Of a DNA stretch of 64,000 nucleotides, positions 1-8,046 are shown piece by piece (position 1 is the stretch's first letter; every line of letters starts with the position of its first letter). Location: positions 175,738-239,737 of the forward strand of contig JAHJZX010000012.1 in NCBI GenBank assembly GCA_018826295.1. The letters are read 5' to 3'. Under the pieces are notes generated by a model. That model saw only the letters and a program-made list of their open reading frames with translations, was not told the DNA's origin and did no database searches. Position numbers and translations under genes: made by a program. Source of the stretch: Gammaproteobacteria bacterium (lineage in GTDB: Bacteria > Pseudomonadota > Gammaproteobacteria > Enterobacterales > Alteromonadaceae).

Positions 1-1
1 A

Positions 2-487
2 CAGTTAGCATTGCTGCTATTTAGCCTATGGATTATTGTCGTATCGGCCGTGCTGTTTTATTTGGGACAGCGCCACTACGGTGTTTTTGCGCCAGACCAA
101 GTGTGGCATAACAGCGATATCGACGTGTCAGCTTTTGGATTAACAGCATCTGCCGGCTTTCAGGTGCTGCATGTGTTTGCCGACGGCTGCGTGTGCAACT
201 TGCGCGCTAAGGCACATATCAGGCAACTGGATAAACAGTTGCAGCCTGAGCAGGCAGAGCAATATTTTTTCAGCCCCGACCAGATTGTTTCAGCCGGGTT
301 TACACTGCCGGCAACGCCGGCAGTGCTTATTTTTTCGCATGGTAAACTGCTTTATGCCGGGCCCTATGCATCAGGGCCTTTGTGTGCAGTGGACGATAGT
401 CTTATAGCGCCTATACTTCAGCAACAGGTAATATTGCCCGGGCTCTGGCTGAATGCAGAAACCAGCGCCTGCCGCTGTCCGTTGTAG
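2..487 (+). CDS. Thioredoxin-like membrane-anchored protein (DUF6436-like), 5' truncated
   Basis: The frame is open to the left window edge, so the true start is probably outside; the first in-frame initiator is TTG at 11. The visible protein opens with one hydrophobic segment (about 17 residues), followed by a soluble domain that would lie in the periplasm. A Cys-x-Cys pair sits in the stretch FADGCVCNLRAK, and a later LPATPAVLIF segment resembles the cis-Pro region of thioredoxin folds. The family name is from memory and not certain. The EAL-HDOD gene follows 21 bp downstream on the same strand, so the two may be co-transcribed. No redox substrate can be named. Confidence 0.6.
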   Translation, partial: QLALLLFSLWIIVVSAVLFYLGQRHYGVFAPDQVWHNSDIDVSAFGLTASAGFQVLHVFADGCVCNLRAKAHIRQLDKQLQPEQAEQYFFSPDQIVSAGFTLPATPAVLIFSHGKLLYAGPYASGPLCAVDDSLIAPILQQQVILPGLWLNAETSACRCPL

Positions 488-508
488 TTGTAACGCAGGA
501 GAAGCATC

Positions 509-1753
509 ATGTCACAATCAAGTTCCAGCGCCAGTATAGATATGCAAGATGTACAGAGCTTGTTTGCGGCACAGCCTATTTTTGATACTAACAATAACCG
601 CATCGCAGTTGAGCTATTGTATCGCAGTGATAGCGGCGTATCAGCGCTGGAGCTGGGGGATAAGCTTGCGACAACTGAACTGCTTTACAATTTATGTAGC
701 GGTATTTCTGCGCAGATAGCGCAATACAATGCCCCGGTTTTTATTAATGTTGATGCAGATTTCTTGATGTCTGGCAGTTTCTTACCGCTAGAAGCTGAAA
801 AAGTGGTGATTGAGTTAGTTGAGCGTATAGCGCCAAGCCCCGAACTTGTTGCCTGTGTCGCGGCGTTAAAACAGCGTGGTTTTCGTTTTGCATTGGATGA
901 TTTCGAGTTTACCGCTGACTGGGAGCCGCTGATTGCGCTGGCCGATATCATCAAGGTGGATATTCTACAGTGCCCTGTTGACACCATACATGAGCAAATG
1001 CTGCGTTTACGCCGATTTCCGTTAACCTGGCTGGCAGAGCGGGTTGAAACCCCAGAGCAATTGCAGCATTGCAAAGACATGGGGTTTACGCTGTTTCAGG
1101 GCTACTTTTTAGCCCGGCCAGAATTGGTAACAGGTAAAAAAGTACCGGCCGCTACGCTAAAACTGGCAGAGCTGATAGATAACCTGTTTCAACCAGAGCC
1201 TGATATTGCAAAATTATCCCGGCAATTAAACGATGAGCCTACATTAGTCATTGGTATGCTGCGTATAGCCAACAGCCCACTGTATAGAAAAACCCGTGAA
1301 GTCAGCTCGGTAAAAGATCTTATCGTGCGGTTAGGGCTGGATGTGGTTAAAAAGTGGGTGCTTATGTTTGCTGTAATGAACAATTGCAGCCCGGCAGCAG
1401 CCAGTTTAATTCTTACCAGAGCTTATACTGCGCTGCAGTTGGCGCAAAGCTGGCACCTGGACATCGCTAAACAAAATCAGTGCTTCTTAACCGCCCTTAT
1501 TAGCGGTGTTGATGTATTGTTCGGTGTGGCACCGGCTGAATTTGTTGCTGATCTAAACGTTGCGCCAGAGATTAAAGCGGCAATTTGTCAGGAGCAAGGC
1601 GAGGCGGCACGAGCCGTTGCTATAGTGCAAGCTATAGAGCAAGCCTATTCGATGAAAATGATAACTGATGATACTGAACAGCAGTATTTTGGCTTGTATA
1701 ACCAGCAGCAGTATGAAGTGCAGCAAAAGTTTCGTCTGTTTAGCGCTGGTTAG
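509..1753 (+). CDS. EAL and HDOD domain signalling protein (YuxH-type)
   Basis: 414 residues with an N-terminal EAL-like domain (about 20-210) and a C-terminal HDOD domain (about 215-400). The EAL signature is altered: ELLYR replaces the usual E-A/V-L-x-R. The later LDDFEF, IKVD, AERVET and FQGYFLARP segments remain recognisable. The HDOD part has the typical LIVRLGLDVVKKWV stretch. YuxH-type proteins of this layout generally act as regulatory scaffolds, and cyclic-di-GMP hydrolysis is doubtful here. An AGGAG Shine-Dalgarno sequence lies about 7 bases before the ATG. A cytoplasmic role in c-di-GMP or stress signalling is inferred from the domains only. Confidence 0.88.
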   Translation: MSQSSSSASIDMQDVQSLFAAQPIFDTNNNRIAVELLYRSDSGVSALELGDKLATTELLYNLCSGISAQIAQYNAPVFINVDADFLMSGSFLPLEAEKVVIELVERIAPSPELVACVAALKQRGFRFALDDFEFTADWEPLIALADIIKVDILQCPVDTIHEQMLRLRRFPLTWLAERVETPEQLQHCKDMGFTLFQGYFLARPELVTGKKVPAATLKLAELIDNLFQPEPDIAKLSRQLNDEPTLVIGMLRIANSPLYRKTREVSSVKDLIVRLGLDVVKKWVLMFAVMNNCSPAAASLILTRAYTALQLAQSWHLDIAKQNQCFLTALISGVDVLFGVAPAEFVADLNVAPEIKAAICQEQGEAARAVAIVQAIEQAYSMKMITDDTEQQYFGLYNQQQYEVQQKFRLFSAG

Positions 1754-1833
1754 AGTAGGTCGCTGGCAATTATGGCTTTTAGCCACAGAAAACACCTGTT
1801 AATATAGCTGCCGTTTTATTCGCCTTGCTGATA

Positions 1834-1933
1834 GCAAAATCTTATGACTTTTCGTGTAAGTCATTAACTGATTTTGCAGCAGTAAAGATGCCAACCCCTT
1901 GAAGCAAAACATGTGACCCTTGGTATGGGCCAC
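1834..1933 (+). promoter_or_regulatory. thrS translational operator with two tRNA-Thr anticodon-like hairpins
   Basis: Hairpin A has an outer stem 1834-1841/1870-1877 (8 of 8 paired) and an inner stem 1844-1850/1858-1864 (7 of 7 paired) around the 7-base loop TTCGTGT. Hairpin B has stem 1913-1919/1927-1933 (6 of 7 paired, one A-C mismatch) around the 7-base loop TTGGTAT. Read as anticodon loops, both have T at position 33, and positions 34-36 are CGT and GGT, which are threonine anticodons. The GGT lies about 30 bases before the thrS ATG. In E. coli, ThrRS binds anticodon-like hairpins in its own leader and blocks ribosome loading. The same autoregulation is inferred here. Confidence 0.85.
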
Positions 1934-1952
1934 CACTGTATAAGGATTTATC

Positions 1953-3863
1953 ATGCCAGTTATTACTCTGCCAGATGGCAGCCAGCGCGCTTTTGATCAT
2001 GCTGTTTCCGTTATGGATGTTGCTAAAGACATCGGCCCTGGCTTAGCAAAAGCCACCATCGCCGGTAAGGTGAATGGTCAGTTAGTCGATGCCTGTGACC
2101 CTATCACAACAGATTCAACCTTAAGCATTATTACCAGTAAAGATCAGGACGGCCTGGAAATTATCCGCCATTCCTGCGCGCACTTATTAGGCCATGCCAT
2201 TAAGCAATTATGGCCAAACGTAAAAATGGCCATCGGCCCGGTAATTGATAACGGCTTTTACTATGACGTTGATTTAGACCAGCCAATTAGCAGCGATGAC
2301 TTAGCCAAGCTTGAGCAGCGCATGGTTGAACTGGCAAAAACTGAATATGACGTGATTAAGAAAAAGGTTAGCTGGCAGGAAGCGGTTGATACCTTTAAGG
2401 CCCGTGGCGAAAGCTACAAGCTGGAAATTCTCGAGCAAAATGTCAGTAAAGACGATCAGCCGGGTTTGTATCATCACGAAGAATATATTGATATGTGTCG
2501 CGGCCCGCATGTGCCGAATATGCGTTTTTGCCAACACTTTAAAATTATGAAAGTAGCCGGCGCATACTGGCGTGGCGACTCAAAAAACAAGATGCTGCAG
2601 CGTGTCTATGGCACCGCCTGGGCCGATAAAAAGCAACTGGCGGCCTATTTACTGCAGTTAGAAGAAGCCGAAAAGCGTGACCACCGTAAAATCGGTAAGG
2701 CGCTGGGCTTATTTCACTGGCAGGAAGAAGCGCCAGGTATGGTGTTCTGGCACAACGACGGCTGGACCATCTTTCGCGAGCTGGAAAGCTTTGTGCGCGA
2801 AAAGCTGGGCGAATACGACTACGACGAAGTAAAGGGTCCGTTAATGATGGACCGCGTGCTGTGGGAAAAATCCGGCCACTGGGAAAAGTACGCCGACAAT
2901 ATGTTTACTACCCAGTCTGAGCACCGCGAATATGCCATTAAGCCAATGAACTGTCCGGGCCACGTGCAGATTTTCAACCAGGGTTTAAAATCATACCGCG
3001 ATTTACCGCTGCGGATGGCTGAGTTCGGTTGCTGCCACCGTAACGAGCCATCAGGTGGCTTACACGGTTTAATGCGGGTGCGCGGCTTTACCCAGGATGA
3101 TGCACATATCTTCTGTACTGAAGATCAGGTGCAGGCTGAAGTGACTAAATGTATTCAGATGGTGTTTGATACCTACAGCACCTTCGGCTTTAAAAACGTC
3201 GCAGTAAAACTGTCAACCCGGCCGGCACAGCGTATCGGTACCGATGAGATGTGGGACCGCGCTGAGCAGGGCTTAACCGAAGCGTTAAAAGCCAATGATA
3301 TCGCCTATGATTTACAGCCGGGCGAGGGCGCCTTTTACGGGCCGAAAATTGAATTTACCCTGCACGACTGTTTAGGCCGTGCCTGGCAGTGCGGTACTGT
3401 ACAGTTAGACTTTGCCTTACCGGGCCGTTTAGGTGCTACCTTTGTCGCTGAAAGTGGTGATAAGCAAACACCGGTGATGATCCACCGCGCTATATTGGGT
3501 TCAATTGAGCGTTTTATCGGAATTTTAATCGAAGAATACGCCGGTTTCTTCCCTGCCTGGTTAGCACCAACTCAGGTGGTGGTGATGAACATTACCGATA
3601 ATCAGGCCGAATATGTGCAAAATTTAGTAAAAACTTTCAAATCTCACGGTATTAGAGTCATAAGTGACTTGAGAAATGAGAAGATAGGCTTTAAAATCCG
3701 CGAGCACACGCTTAAGCGCATTCCTTACCTTGTTGTCGTTGGTGATAAAGAAATGGAAGCCGGTGATATTGCACTGAGAACGCGCAAGGGTGAAGACTTG
3801 GGTAAAATGTCGGTAGACGCTTTTATTGAGAAGCTGACTACCGAGATTAAGAACCGGGTTTAA
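1953..3863 (+). CDS. thrS: Threonine--tRNA ligase
   Basis: 636 residues, close to the 642 of E. coli ThrRS. The order is TGS domain (1-61), editing/SAD domain with the H73-x3-H77 motif, class II catalytic core, and C-terminal anticodon-binding domain (about 535-636). Core motifs include MNCPGH, which carries the zinc-ligand Cys, and [23 protein letters not shown]. The enzyme charges tRNA-Thr in the cytoplasm and edits mischarged Ser-tRNA. AAGGA at 1942-1946 is the ribosome binding site, just after the second operator hairpin, so ThrRS bound to the leader would cover it. infC follows after 40 bp, as in the conserved thrS-infC-rpmI-rplT group. Confidence 0.98.
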   Translation: MPVITLPDGSQRAFDHAVSVMDVAKDIGPGLAKATIAGKVNGQLVDACDPITTDSTLSIITSKDQDGLEIIRHSCAHLLGHAIKQLWPNVKMAIGPVIDNGFYYDVDLDQPISSDDLAKLEQRMVELAKTEYDVIKKKVSWQEAVDTFKARGESYKLEILEQNVSKDDQPGLYHHEEYIDMCRGPHVPNMRFCQHFKIMKVAGAYWRGDSKNKMLQRVYGTAWADKKQLAAYLLQLEEAEKRDHRKIGKALGLFHWQEEAPGMVFWHNDGWTIFRELESFVREKLGEYDYDEVKGPLMMDRVLWEKSGHWEKYADNMFTTQSEHREYAIKPMNCPGHVQIFNQGLKSYRDLPLRMAEFGCCHRNEPSGGLHGLMRVRGFTQDDAHIFCTEDQVQAEVTKCIQMVFDTYSTFGFKNVAVKLSTRPAQRIGTDEMWDRAEQGLTEALKANDIAYDLQPGEGAFYGPKIEFTLHDCLGRAWQCGTVQLDFALPGRLGATFVAESGDKQTPVMIHRAILGSIERFIGILIEEYAGFFPAWLAPTQVVVMNITDNQAEYVQNLVKTFKSHGIRVISDLRNEKIGFKIREHTLKRIPYLVVVGDKEMEAGDIALRTRKGEDLGKMSVDAFIEKLTTEIKNRV

Positions 3864-3903
3864 CCGAATTAAGCGATAAGAATAATTTTCGGAGGAACAT
3901 ACT

Positions 3904-4446
3904 ATTAAAGTAGGAAAGAAGACATTACCTGCAAACCGTCCTAACAGGATCAATGAAGAAATTAACCTGCCAGAGGTACGGTTAATTGGTATTGAAGGTG
4001 AGCAACTGGGTGTAGTAAGTATTGCTGAAGCCATTCGTTTGGCCGAGGAAGGCGGCGCCGATTTAGTAGAAATTAGCCCGACAGCCGAACCGCCAGTATG
4101 TAAGTTGATGGACTACGGTAAGTTCCTGTTTGAAAAGAGTAAAGCTCTTAAAGAGCAGAAGAAGAAGCAAAAACAGATCCAGATTAAGGAAATAAAATTC
4201 CGGCCTGGAACTGATGAAGGCGATTACCAGGTAAAACTACGCAACCTGCGTCGCTTCATTGAAGAGGGTGACAAAGCTAAAGTAACGCTGCGCTATCGTG
4301 GTCGTGAAATGGCGCATACTGAGATAGGCATTGAGATGTTAAATCGGATTAAAGAAGATTTAGCTGACATTGCTGTGTGCGAATCTTTCCCTTCACGGGT
4401 GGAAGGTCGCCAGATGATCATGATGCTGGCCCCAAATAAGAAGTAA
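3904..4446 (+). CDS. infC: Translation initiation factor IF-3, ATT start codon
   Basis: The coding frame runs upstream of the first ATG (4039) to an ATT at 3904, preceded by GGAGG at 3891-3895 with 8-base spacing. This gives 180 residues, the same length as E. coli IF-3, which also starts at AUU. Translation from 3904 gives the family N-terminus with [16 protein letters not shown], and later [22 protein letters not shown] and [18 protein letters not shown]-3 binds the 30S subunit and discriminates against non-standard start codons, so the ATT start lets IF-3 limit its own translation. A start at 4039 would remove 45 conserved residues. Confidence 0.97.
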   Translation: MKVGKKTLPANRPNRINEEINLPEVRLIGIEGEQLGVVSIAEAIRLAEEGGADLVEISPTAEPPVCKLMDYGKFLFEKSKALKEQKKKQKQIQIKEIKFRPGTDEGDYQVKLRNLRRFIEEGDKAKVTLRYRGREMAHTEIGIEMLNRIKEDLADIAVCESFPSRVEGRQMIMMLAPNKK

Positions 4447-4463
4447 TAAGTGCTTTCAAGTGT

Positions 4464-4489
4464 AACCCCACACTGCAAAGGGTGGGGTT
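4464..4489 (+). promoter_or_regulatory. Hairpin in the infC-rpmI gap, possible L20 control site
   Basis: AACCCCAC at 4464-4471 pairs with GTGGGGTT at 4482-4489 (8 of 8) around a 10-base loop. No T-run follows, so it is not a typical rho-independent terminator. It lies about 45 bases before the rpmI start, whose Shine-Dalgarno is weak. In E. coli, ribosomal protein L20 represses rpmI-rplT translation by binding structures in this region. The position suggests an equivalent, but the full L20-binding fold was not derived. Confidence 0.45.
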
Positions 4490-4534
4490 GACGCCTTATT
4501 ATTCGTTGTAACTTAACAATGCGAGTTTTTAACT

Positions 4535-4732
4535 ATGCCAAAGATGAAAACCAATAAAGGTGCTGCGAAGCGTTTCAAAAAAACGGCTTCTGGTAGCTTT
4601 AAACGTAAGCAATCACACCTTCGCCACATCCTGACGAAGAAGACCTCTAAGCGTAAGCGTCAGTTAGGTCCAAAAACCTTAGTCGCTAAAGTAGACATCG
4701 CCGGCTTAGTCCGTTGCATGCCTTACGCATAA
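4535..4732 (+). CDS. rpmI: 50S ribosomal protein L35 (bL35)
   Basis: 65 residues, the normal length for bL35, and strongly basic. The family start [14 protein letters not shown] and the later [13 protein letters not shown] stretch are present. It is a structural protein of the large ribosomal subunit. It lies between infC and rplT with 17 bp to rplT, in the order conserved in enterobacteria. The Shine-Dalgarno is poor, consistent with control from the preceding leader hairpin. Confidence 0.97.
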   Translation: MPKMKTNKGAAKRFKKTASGSFKRKQSHLRHILTKKTSKRKRQLGPKTLVAKVDIAGLVRCMPYA

Positions 4733-4749
4733 TTAATTAGGAGTCTGAC

Positions 4750-5109
4750 ATGCCAAGAGTTAAACGTGGTGTAACGGCGCGCGCGCGCCATAAGAAGGTA
4801 TTAAACCAGGCTAAAGGTTACTACGGTGCCCGCAGTCGTGTTTATCGTGTTGCGTTCCAGGCTGTAATTAAAGCCGGCCAATATGCTTACCGTGACCGTC
4901 GTCAGCGTAAGCGTCAGTTCCGTCAACTGTGGATCGCGCGTATCAACGCTGCGTCACGCATGAACGGTTTATCATACAGCCGTTTCATTGATGGCCTGAA
5001 AAAAGCCTCAGTAGAAATCGACCGTAAGATTTTAGCTGACATCGCCGTATTCGATAAAGCAGCATTCACTGCTTTAGTGAGCAAAGCGAAACAAGCCTTA
5101 GCTGCTTAA
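4750..5109 (+). CDS. rplT: 50S ribosomal protein L20 (bL20)
   Basis: 119 residues against 118 in E. coli. The N-terminus [17 protein letters not shown] and the segment [15 protein letters not shown] are diagnostic of bL20, which binds 23S rRNA early in 50S assembly and can repress its own operon. AGGAG at 4739-4743 precedes the ATG. It is the last gene of this group: a strong terminator follows within 15 bp, and the pheST-ihfA genes that often come next in gammaproteobacteria are absent. Confidence 0.98.
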   Translation: MPRVKRGVTARARHKKVLNQAKGYYGARSRVYRVAFQAVIKAGQYAYRDRRQRKRQFRQLWIARINAASRMNGLSYSRFIDGLKKASVEIDRKILADIAVFDKAAFTALVSKAKQALAA

Positions 5110-5123
5110 TTTAAGTTGCTAAT

Positions 5124-5152
5124 AAAAAAGCCACCTCAGGGTGGCTTTTTTT
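5124..5152. terminator. Bidirectional rho-independent terminator after rplT
   Basis: GCCACC at 5130-5135 pairs with GGTGGC at 5140-5145 around a 4-base loop. The stem is flanked by an A-run (5124-5129) and a T-run (from 5146), so it can stop transcripts from rplT on + and from the lipoprotein gene on -. Confidence 0.92.
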
Positions 5153-5173
5153 ATGGCTGCAGCAACGCCAGCG

Positions 5174-6283
5174 TTAGTTAACTGCTGGGGTAAATTGCAA
5201 AATTAACTGGTTATTTTTAAACAGTTGTAATTTGTCGCCATTAACTTCGGCTCTGTCGGCAGATTGCAATGAACGGGTAAATTGTTGTTCAAGTTCGCTG
5301 CTTTCGGCACAAAATTTGCGTGTGCTGATAAGAGGCTGGACGCTAAGCTGGTTGGAACGTTGTTTATAGTTGCCGTTAAAGTTATTACAGCCGGCAAAAC
5401 CGTATAAACGTTCGTTTTGATCGAAAATTACCCGCACATTGAGCTGTTGCGGGATGTAACGATCGGTCAGTTTTTCTGCGCGCCAGACAATGCCTTGTAT
5501 TTTGCCTGGGGTATTTTGGTCCGGGCAGATAGCACCGGGCCAGAATTGCTCAAATTTATCGATAAATAATGTCTGTTGCTGCTCATCCTGACCGCGACGT
5601 CCCTGCAGGGTGGCAATAACCGCTTTACCTTTATAGCGCTCGTCCTGCTGATATTGGCGCATTACCGGTAAATGAAACTGCGTATTGGCCACACTCAGCG
5701 TATCGCCATTGCGACAACTGGTAAAAGTAGCCAGGTTATCCTGCAACTGGTACAAACCCAACATTGCCTGACGCGTATCAAGCTTTTTAAATTCGCTTTC
5801 GCGTTGCAGCTGATAATTCAGATTGCTGGACACCGGCTTTCCGCTTAAATCCAGCATGGTCAGTTGATTATTTGATAAAAAATGAAACGCCGGCAGGGTT
5901 TGTTGCTGGTTCACAAGGTGTAGATTACGCTTTTCAAGTAACCAGACACCTTTGACGATTTCAACCTTACTGCGCTCCAGATACTCCTGGCGTGCTTCAA
6001 AGCGGCCATCACGATACAAATTAATATGGTAATGAATGCCGGGGCAGTCTGCGCACGGCAAAGTACCACTAAAGCTCATATCGCTATCGATAAAAATATG
6101 TTCAAAGTCTGTCGCAACAGCCTGGGCAACAGCAGAATCTTCTACCACGACGTCTTCAGCTATAACCGGAACTTCCGTTCGGGTAGGTGGTATGAGTTGG
6201 GTTTCAGCGGTTTGTCGGTCTGACGGCAACTGACTACAGGCTGACAGTAGCAGGGCTGTGCTAATGAGCAAGCGCTTTTTCAT
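5174..6283 (-). CDS. NlpE N-terminal/META domain lipoprotein
   Basis: 369 residues. A signal peptide ends in the lipobox LLSAC with lipidated Cys16. An NlpE-like domain (about 65-160) contains FSGTLPCADCPGI. The middle region is of unclear family. A C-terminal META/HslJ-like domain (about 255-365) contains GFAGCNNFNGNY. The predicted location is the periplasmic face of the outer membrane or the inner membrane. NlpE proteins sense surface or copper stress and META domains occur in stress-related lipoproteins, but the role of this fusion is not established. A GGGGA ribosome site precedes the ATG. It lies 59 bp downstream of the hydrolase gene on the same strand. Confidence 0.85.
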   Translation of the reverse strand: MKKRLLISTALLLSACSQLPSDRQTAETQLIPPTRTEVPVIAEDVVVEDSAVAQAVATDFEHIFIDSDMSFSGTLPCADCPGIHYHINLYRDGRFEARQEYLERSKVEIVKGVWLLEKRNLHLVNQQQTLPAFHFLSNNQLTMLDLSGKPVSSNLNYQLQRESEFKKLDTRQAMLGLYQLQDNLATFTSCRNGDTLSVANTQFHLPVMRQYQQDERYKGKAVIATLQGRRGQDEQQQTLFIDKFEQFWPGAICPDQNTPGKIQGIVWRAEKLTDRYIPQQLNVRVIFDQNERLYGFAGCNNFNGNYKQRSNQLSVQPLISTRKFCAESSELEQQFTRSLQSADRAEVNGDKLQLFKNNQLILQFTPAVN

Positions 6284-6342
6284 CTGGATCCCCTGGTAAA
6301 GGTTTTCGCTATTATATCGGATTTCAGCATCGGCATTAACTG

Positions 6343-7233
6343 CTATTTGTCGCTGGCAGTCAGGTGTTTAATCGCTTGTTTTATGACGGCTGCGGCTTGA
6401 TTGGGCGCCTCCTGCATAAAACAATGGCCGCCACTGAACGGTTCGACACTGACGGCGGGATTACGTTTCTGCCATTTTGCCAGCGCTTTGACGATAAAGT
6501 CATAGCTTTTGTCGCCGTAAATCACATGCACCGGCGGGCAGGGAGTGGCTAGCTGTTGCCAGAGTTTTTCCGGATAAGAGGCAAAAATGTCTGCTTCACG
6601 TTGTGGCTGGCACTTTAAACTTAAGCCGTGTTCAGTCGGTTTTAACGCATGCTCAATATACGCAGCCAGTGCATCGGTATGCCAGTTAGCAAACATGCCG
6701 CGGTTGGTCAGATAGCTTGCGGCAGAGGCACGGTCTGGCCAGTGTTGACGCCGGCGCAAGGCTGCTTTGGCCAGCGGGTTTTTGTGATACAGCCGCACAC
6801 CATTGAGGGTGCCCATTAGCGTTAACATAGTGGGGGTAAAAAGCACCGGATCGAGTAAGATTGCGCCGTTAAACGGGCTTGCCGCACTGGTATGAATTAA
6901 AGCAGTTAACACACCACCAAAACTGTGGCCAACACCATATACGGCTACTTCAGGATACAGTGCCTGATGCGCTTGCCAGGCCGCACTGGCCAGCTCGGCA
7001 CTTTTATTCCAGCCGACAAAAGGGCCGCCATGGTCACTGTCACCGTGGCCCTGGGCATCAGATAAAAATAAATCAAAATCCTCGGCTAATAGCTGCAACA
7101 TCGGCTGGTACATGCGGCTGCAAAAGCCATTACCATGCAACATATGCAGCACTGGCTTGCCGCTGGCTTCACTGCGGTAACCACGCAGGGTAAAGCCGAG
7201 CGGCGTATGATAACACCAGGGTACTAACTGCAA
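6343..7233 (-). CDS. Alpha/beta hydrolase
   Basis: 296 residues with the alpha/beta-hydrolase layout: oxyanion-hole region LHGNGFCSRMY near residue 33, nucleophile elbow GHSFGG near 102 and C-terminal catalytic His in SGGHCFMQ. The first codon is TTG, chosen because AGGAG lies 7 bases upstream and no in-frame ATG precedes the conserved region. Substrate is unknown; esterase or lipase-like activity in the cytoplasm is the safe reading. It is 69 bp downstream of upp on the same strand and may share its transcript. Confidence 0.8.
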   Translation of the reverse strand: MQLVPWCYHTPLGFTLRGYRSEASGKPVLHMLHGNGFCSRMYQPMLQLLAEDFDLFLSDAQGHGDSDHGGPFVGWNKSAELASAAWQAHQALYPEVAVYGVGHSFGGVLTALIHTSAASPFNGAILLDPVLFTPTMLTLMGTLNGVRLYHKNPLAKAALRRRQHWPDRASAASYLTNRGMFANWHTDALAAYIEHALKPTEHGLSLKCQPQREADIFASYPEKLWQQLATPCPPVHVIYGDKSYDFIVKALAKWQKRNPAVSVEPFSGGHCFMQEAPNQAAAVIKQAIKHLTASDK

Positions 7234-7302
7234 AGCACTCTCCTACAAGGTTAAAACGGCGTTAAAGTGCCATGCTTTGCCAACTCAGACAAGGGGCTTC
7301 TG

Positions 7303-7929
7303 TTATTTGGTGCCAAACAGTTTATCGCCAGCATCACCCAGGCCCGGCAGTATATAGCCGTGCTCGTTCAGACAGCGGTCGACAGCGGCGGTATACAGCT
7401 CAACATCTGGGTGTGCCTGTTGCAGGGCTGCTATACCTTCAGGTGCAGCTACCAGCACCAAGGCTTTAATATGCTGTGCACCCTGTTGCTTTAATAAATT
7501 GATGGTGGCGATAAGTGAGCCGCCGGTAGCAAGCATAGGGTCAACGACGATGGCCAGGCGCTGATCTAAATCTGACGCGAGTTTGTGAAAATACGGTACA
7601 GGTTGCAAGCTTTGTTCATCGCGATAAATTCCCACCACACTGATACGGGCACTGGGTAACAGCTCCAGTACACCGTCAAGCATGCCCAGGCCTGCACGCA
7701 ATATCGGCACGATGGTGACTTTTTTACCCTGAATTTGTTCTATCGACACAGGGCCACTCCAGCTGTCTATCGTAACCTGTTCTGTGGCTAAGTCTTTGGT
7801 AGCTTCGTACGTAAGCAGGCTGCCCAGTTCAGCGGCCAATTGGCGGAATTGTTTGGTGCTGATGTCCGCAGCACGCAACAAGCCAATTTTATGTTTTACC
7901 AGCGGGTGCTTAACTTCTGTCAGTTTCAT
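7303..7929 (-). CDS. upp: Uracil phosphoribosyltransferase
   Basis: 208 residues, the usual UPRTase length. The PRPP-binding loop [11 protein letters not shown] and the uracil-binding C-terminus [18 protein letters not shown] are both present, as is the conserved PILRAGLGM. The enzyme makes UMP from uracil and PRPP in pyrimidine salvage. AGAGGA lies 8 bases before the ATG. It is transcribed divergently from the peptidase gene at 8047, with about 117 bp between the two starts holding both promoters. Confidence 0.97.
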   Translation of the reverse strand: MKLTEVKHPLVKHKIGLLRAADISTKQFRQLAAELGSLLTYEATKDLATEQVTIDSWSGPVSIEQIQGKKVTIVPILRAGLGMLDGVLELLPSARISVVGIYRDEQSLQPVPYFHKLASDLDQRLAIVVDPMLATGGSLIATINLLKQQGAQHIKALVLVAAPEGIAALQQAHPDVELYTAAVDRCLNEHGYILPGLGDAGDKLFGTK

Positions 7930-8046
7930 GTGTTAATTCCTCTGTTTAGCGCATATAAGCATACTGCAATCGGCTTTTTCTTGCAGTTTGCGCTGAAGCA
8001 TTATACAAACGGCAAGCATAATTAAAGCAACGTCGCAGGGACAACA

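Noticed and set aside
3624..4034. 136-residue minus-strand open frame
   Set aside because: It is antisense to the end of thrS and the start of infC, both firm genes, and shows no family features.
4039..4446. infC starting at the first ATG (135 residues)
   Set aside because: The frame and IF-3 similarity continue upstream to ATT 3904 behind GGAGG, giving the normal 180 residues.
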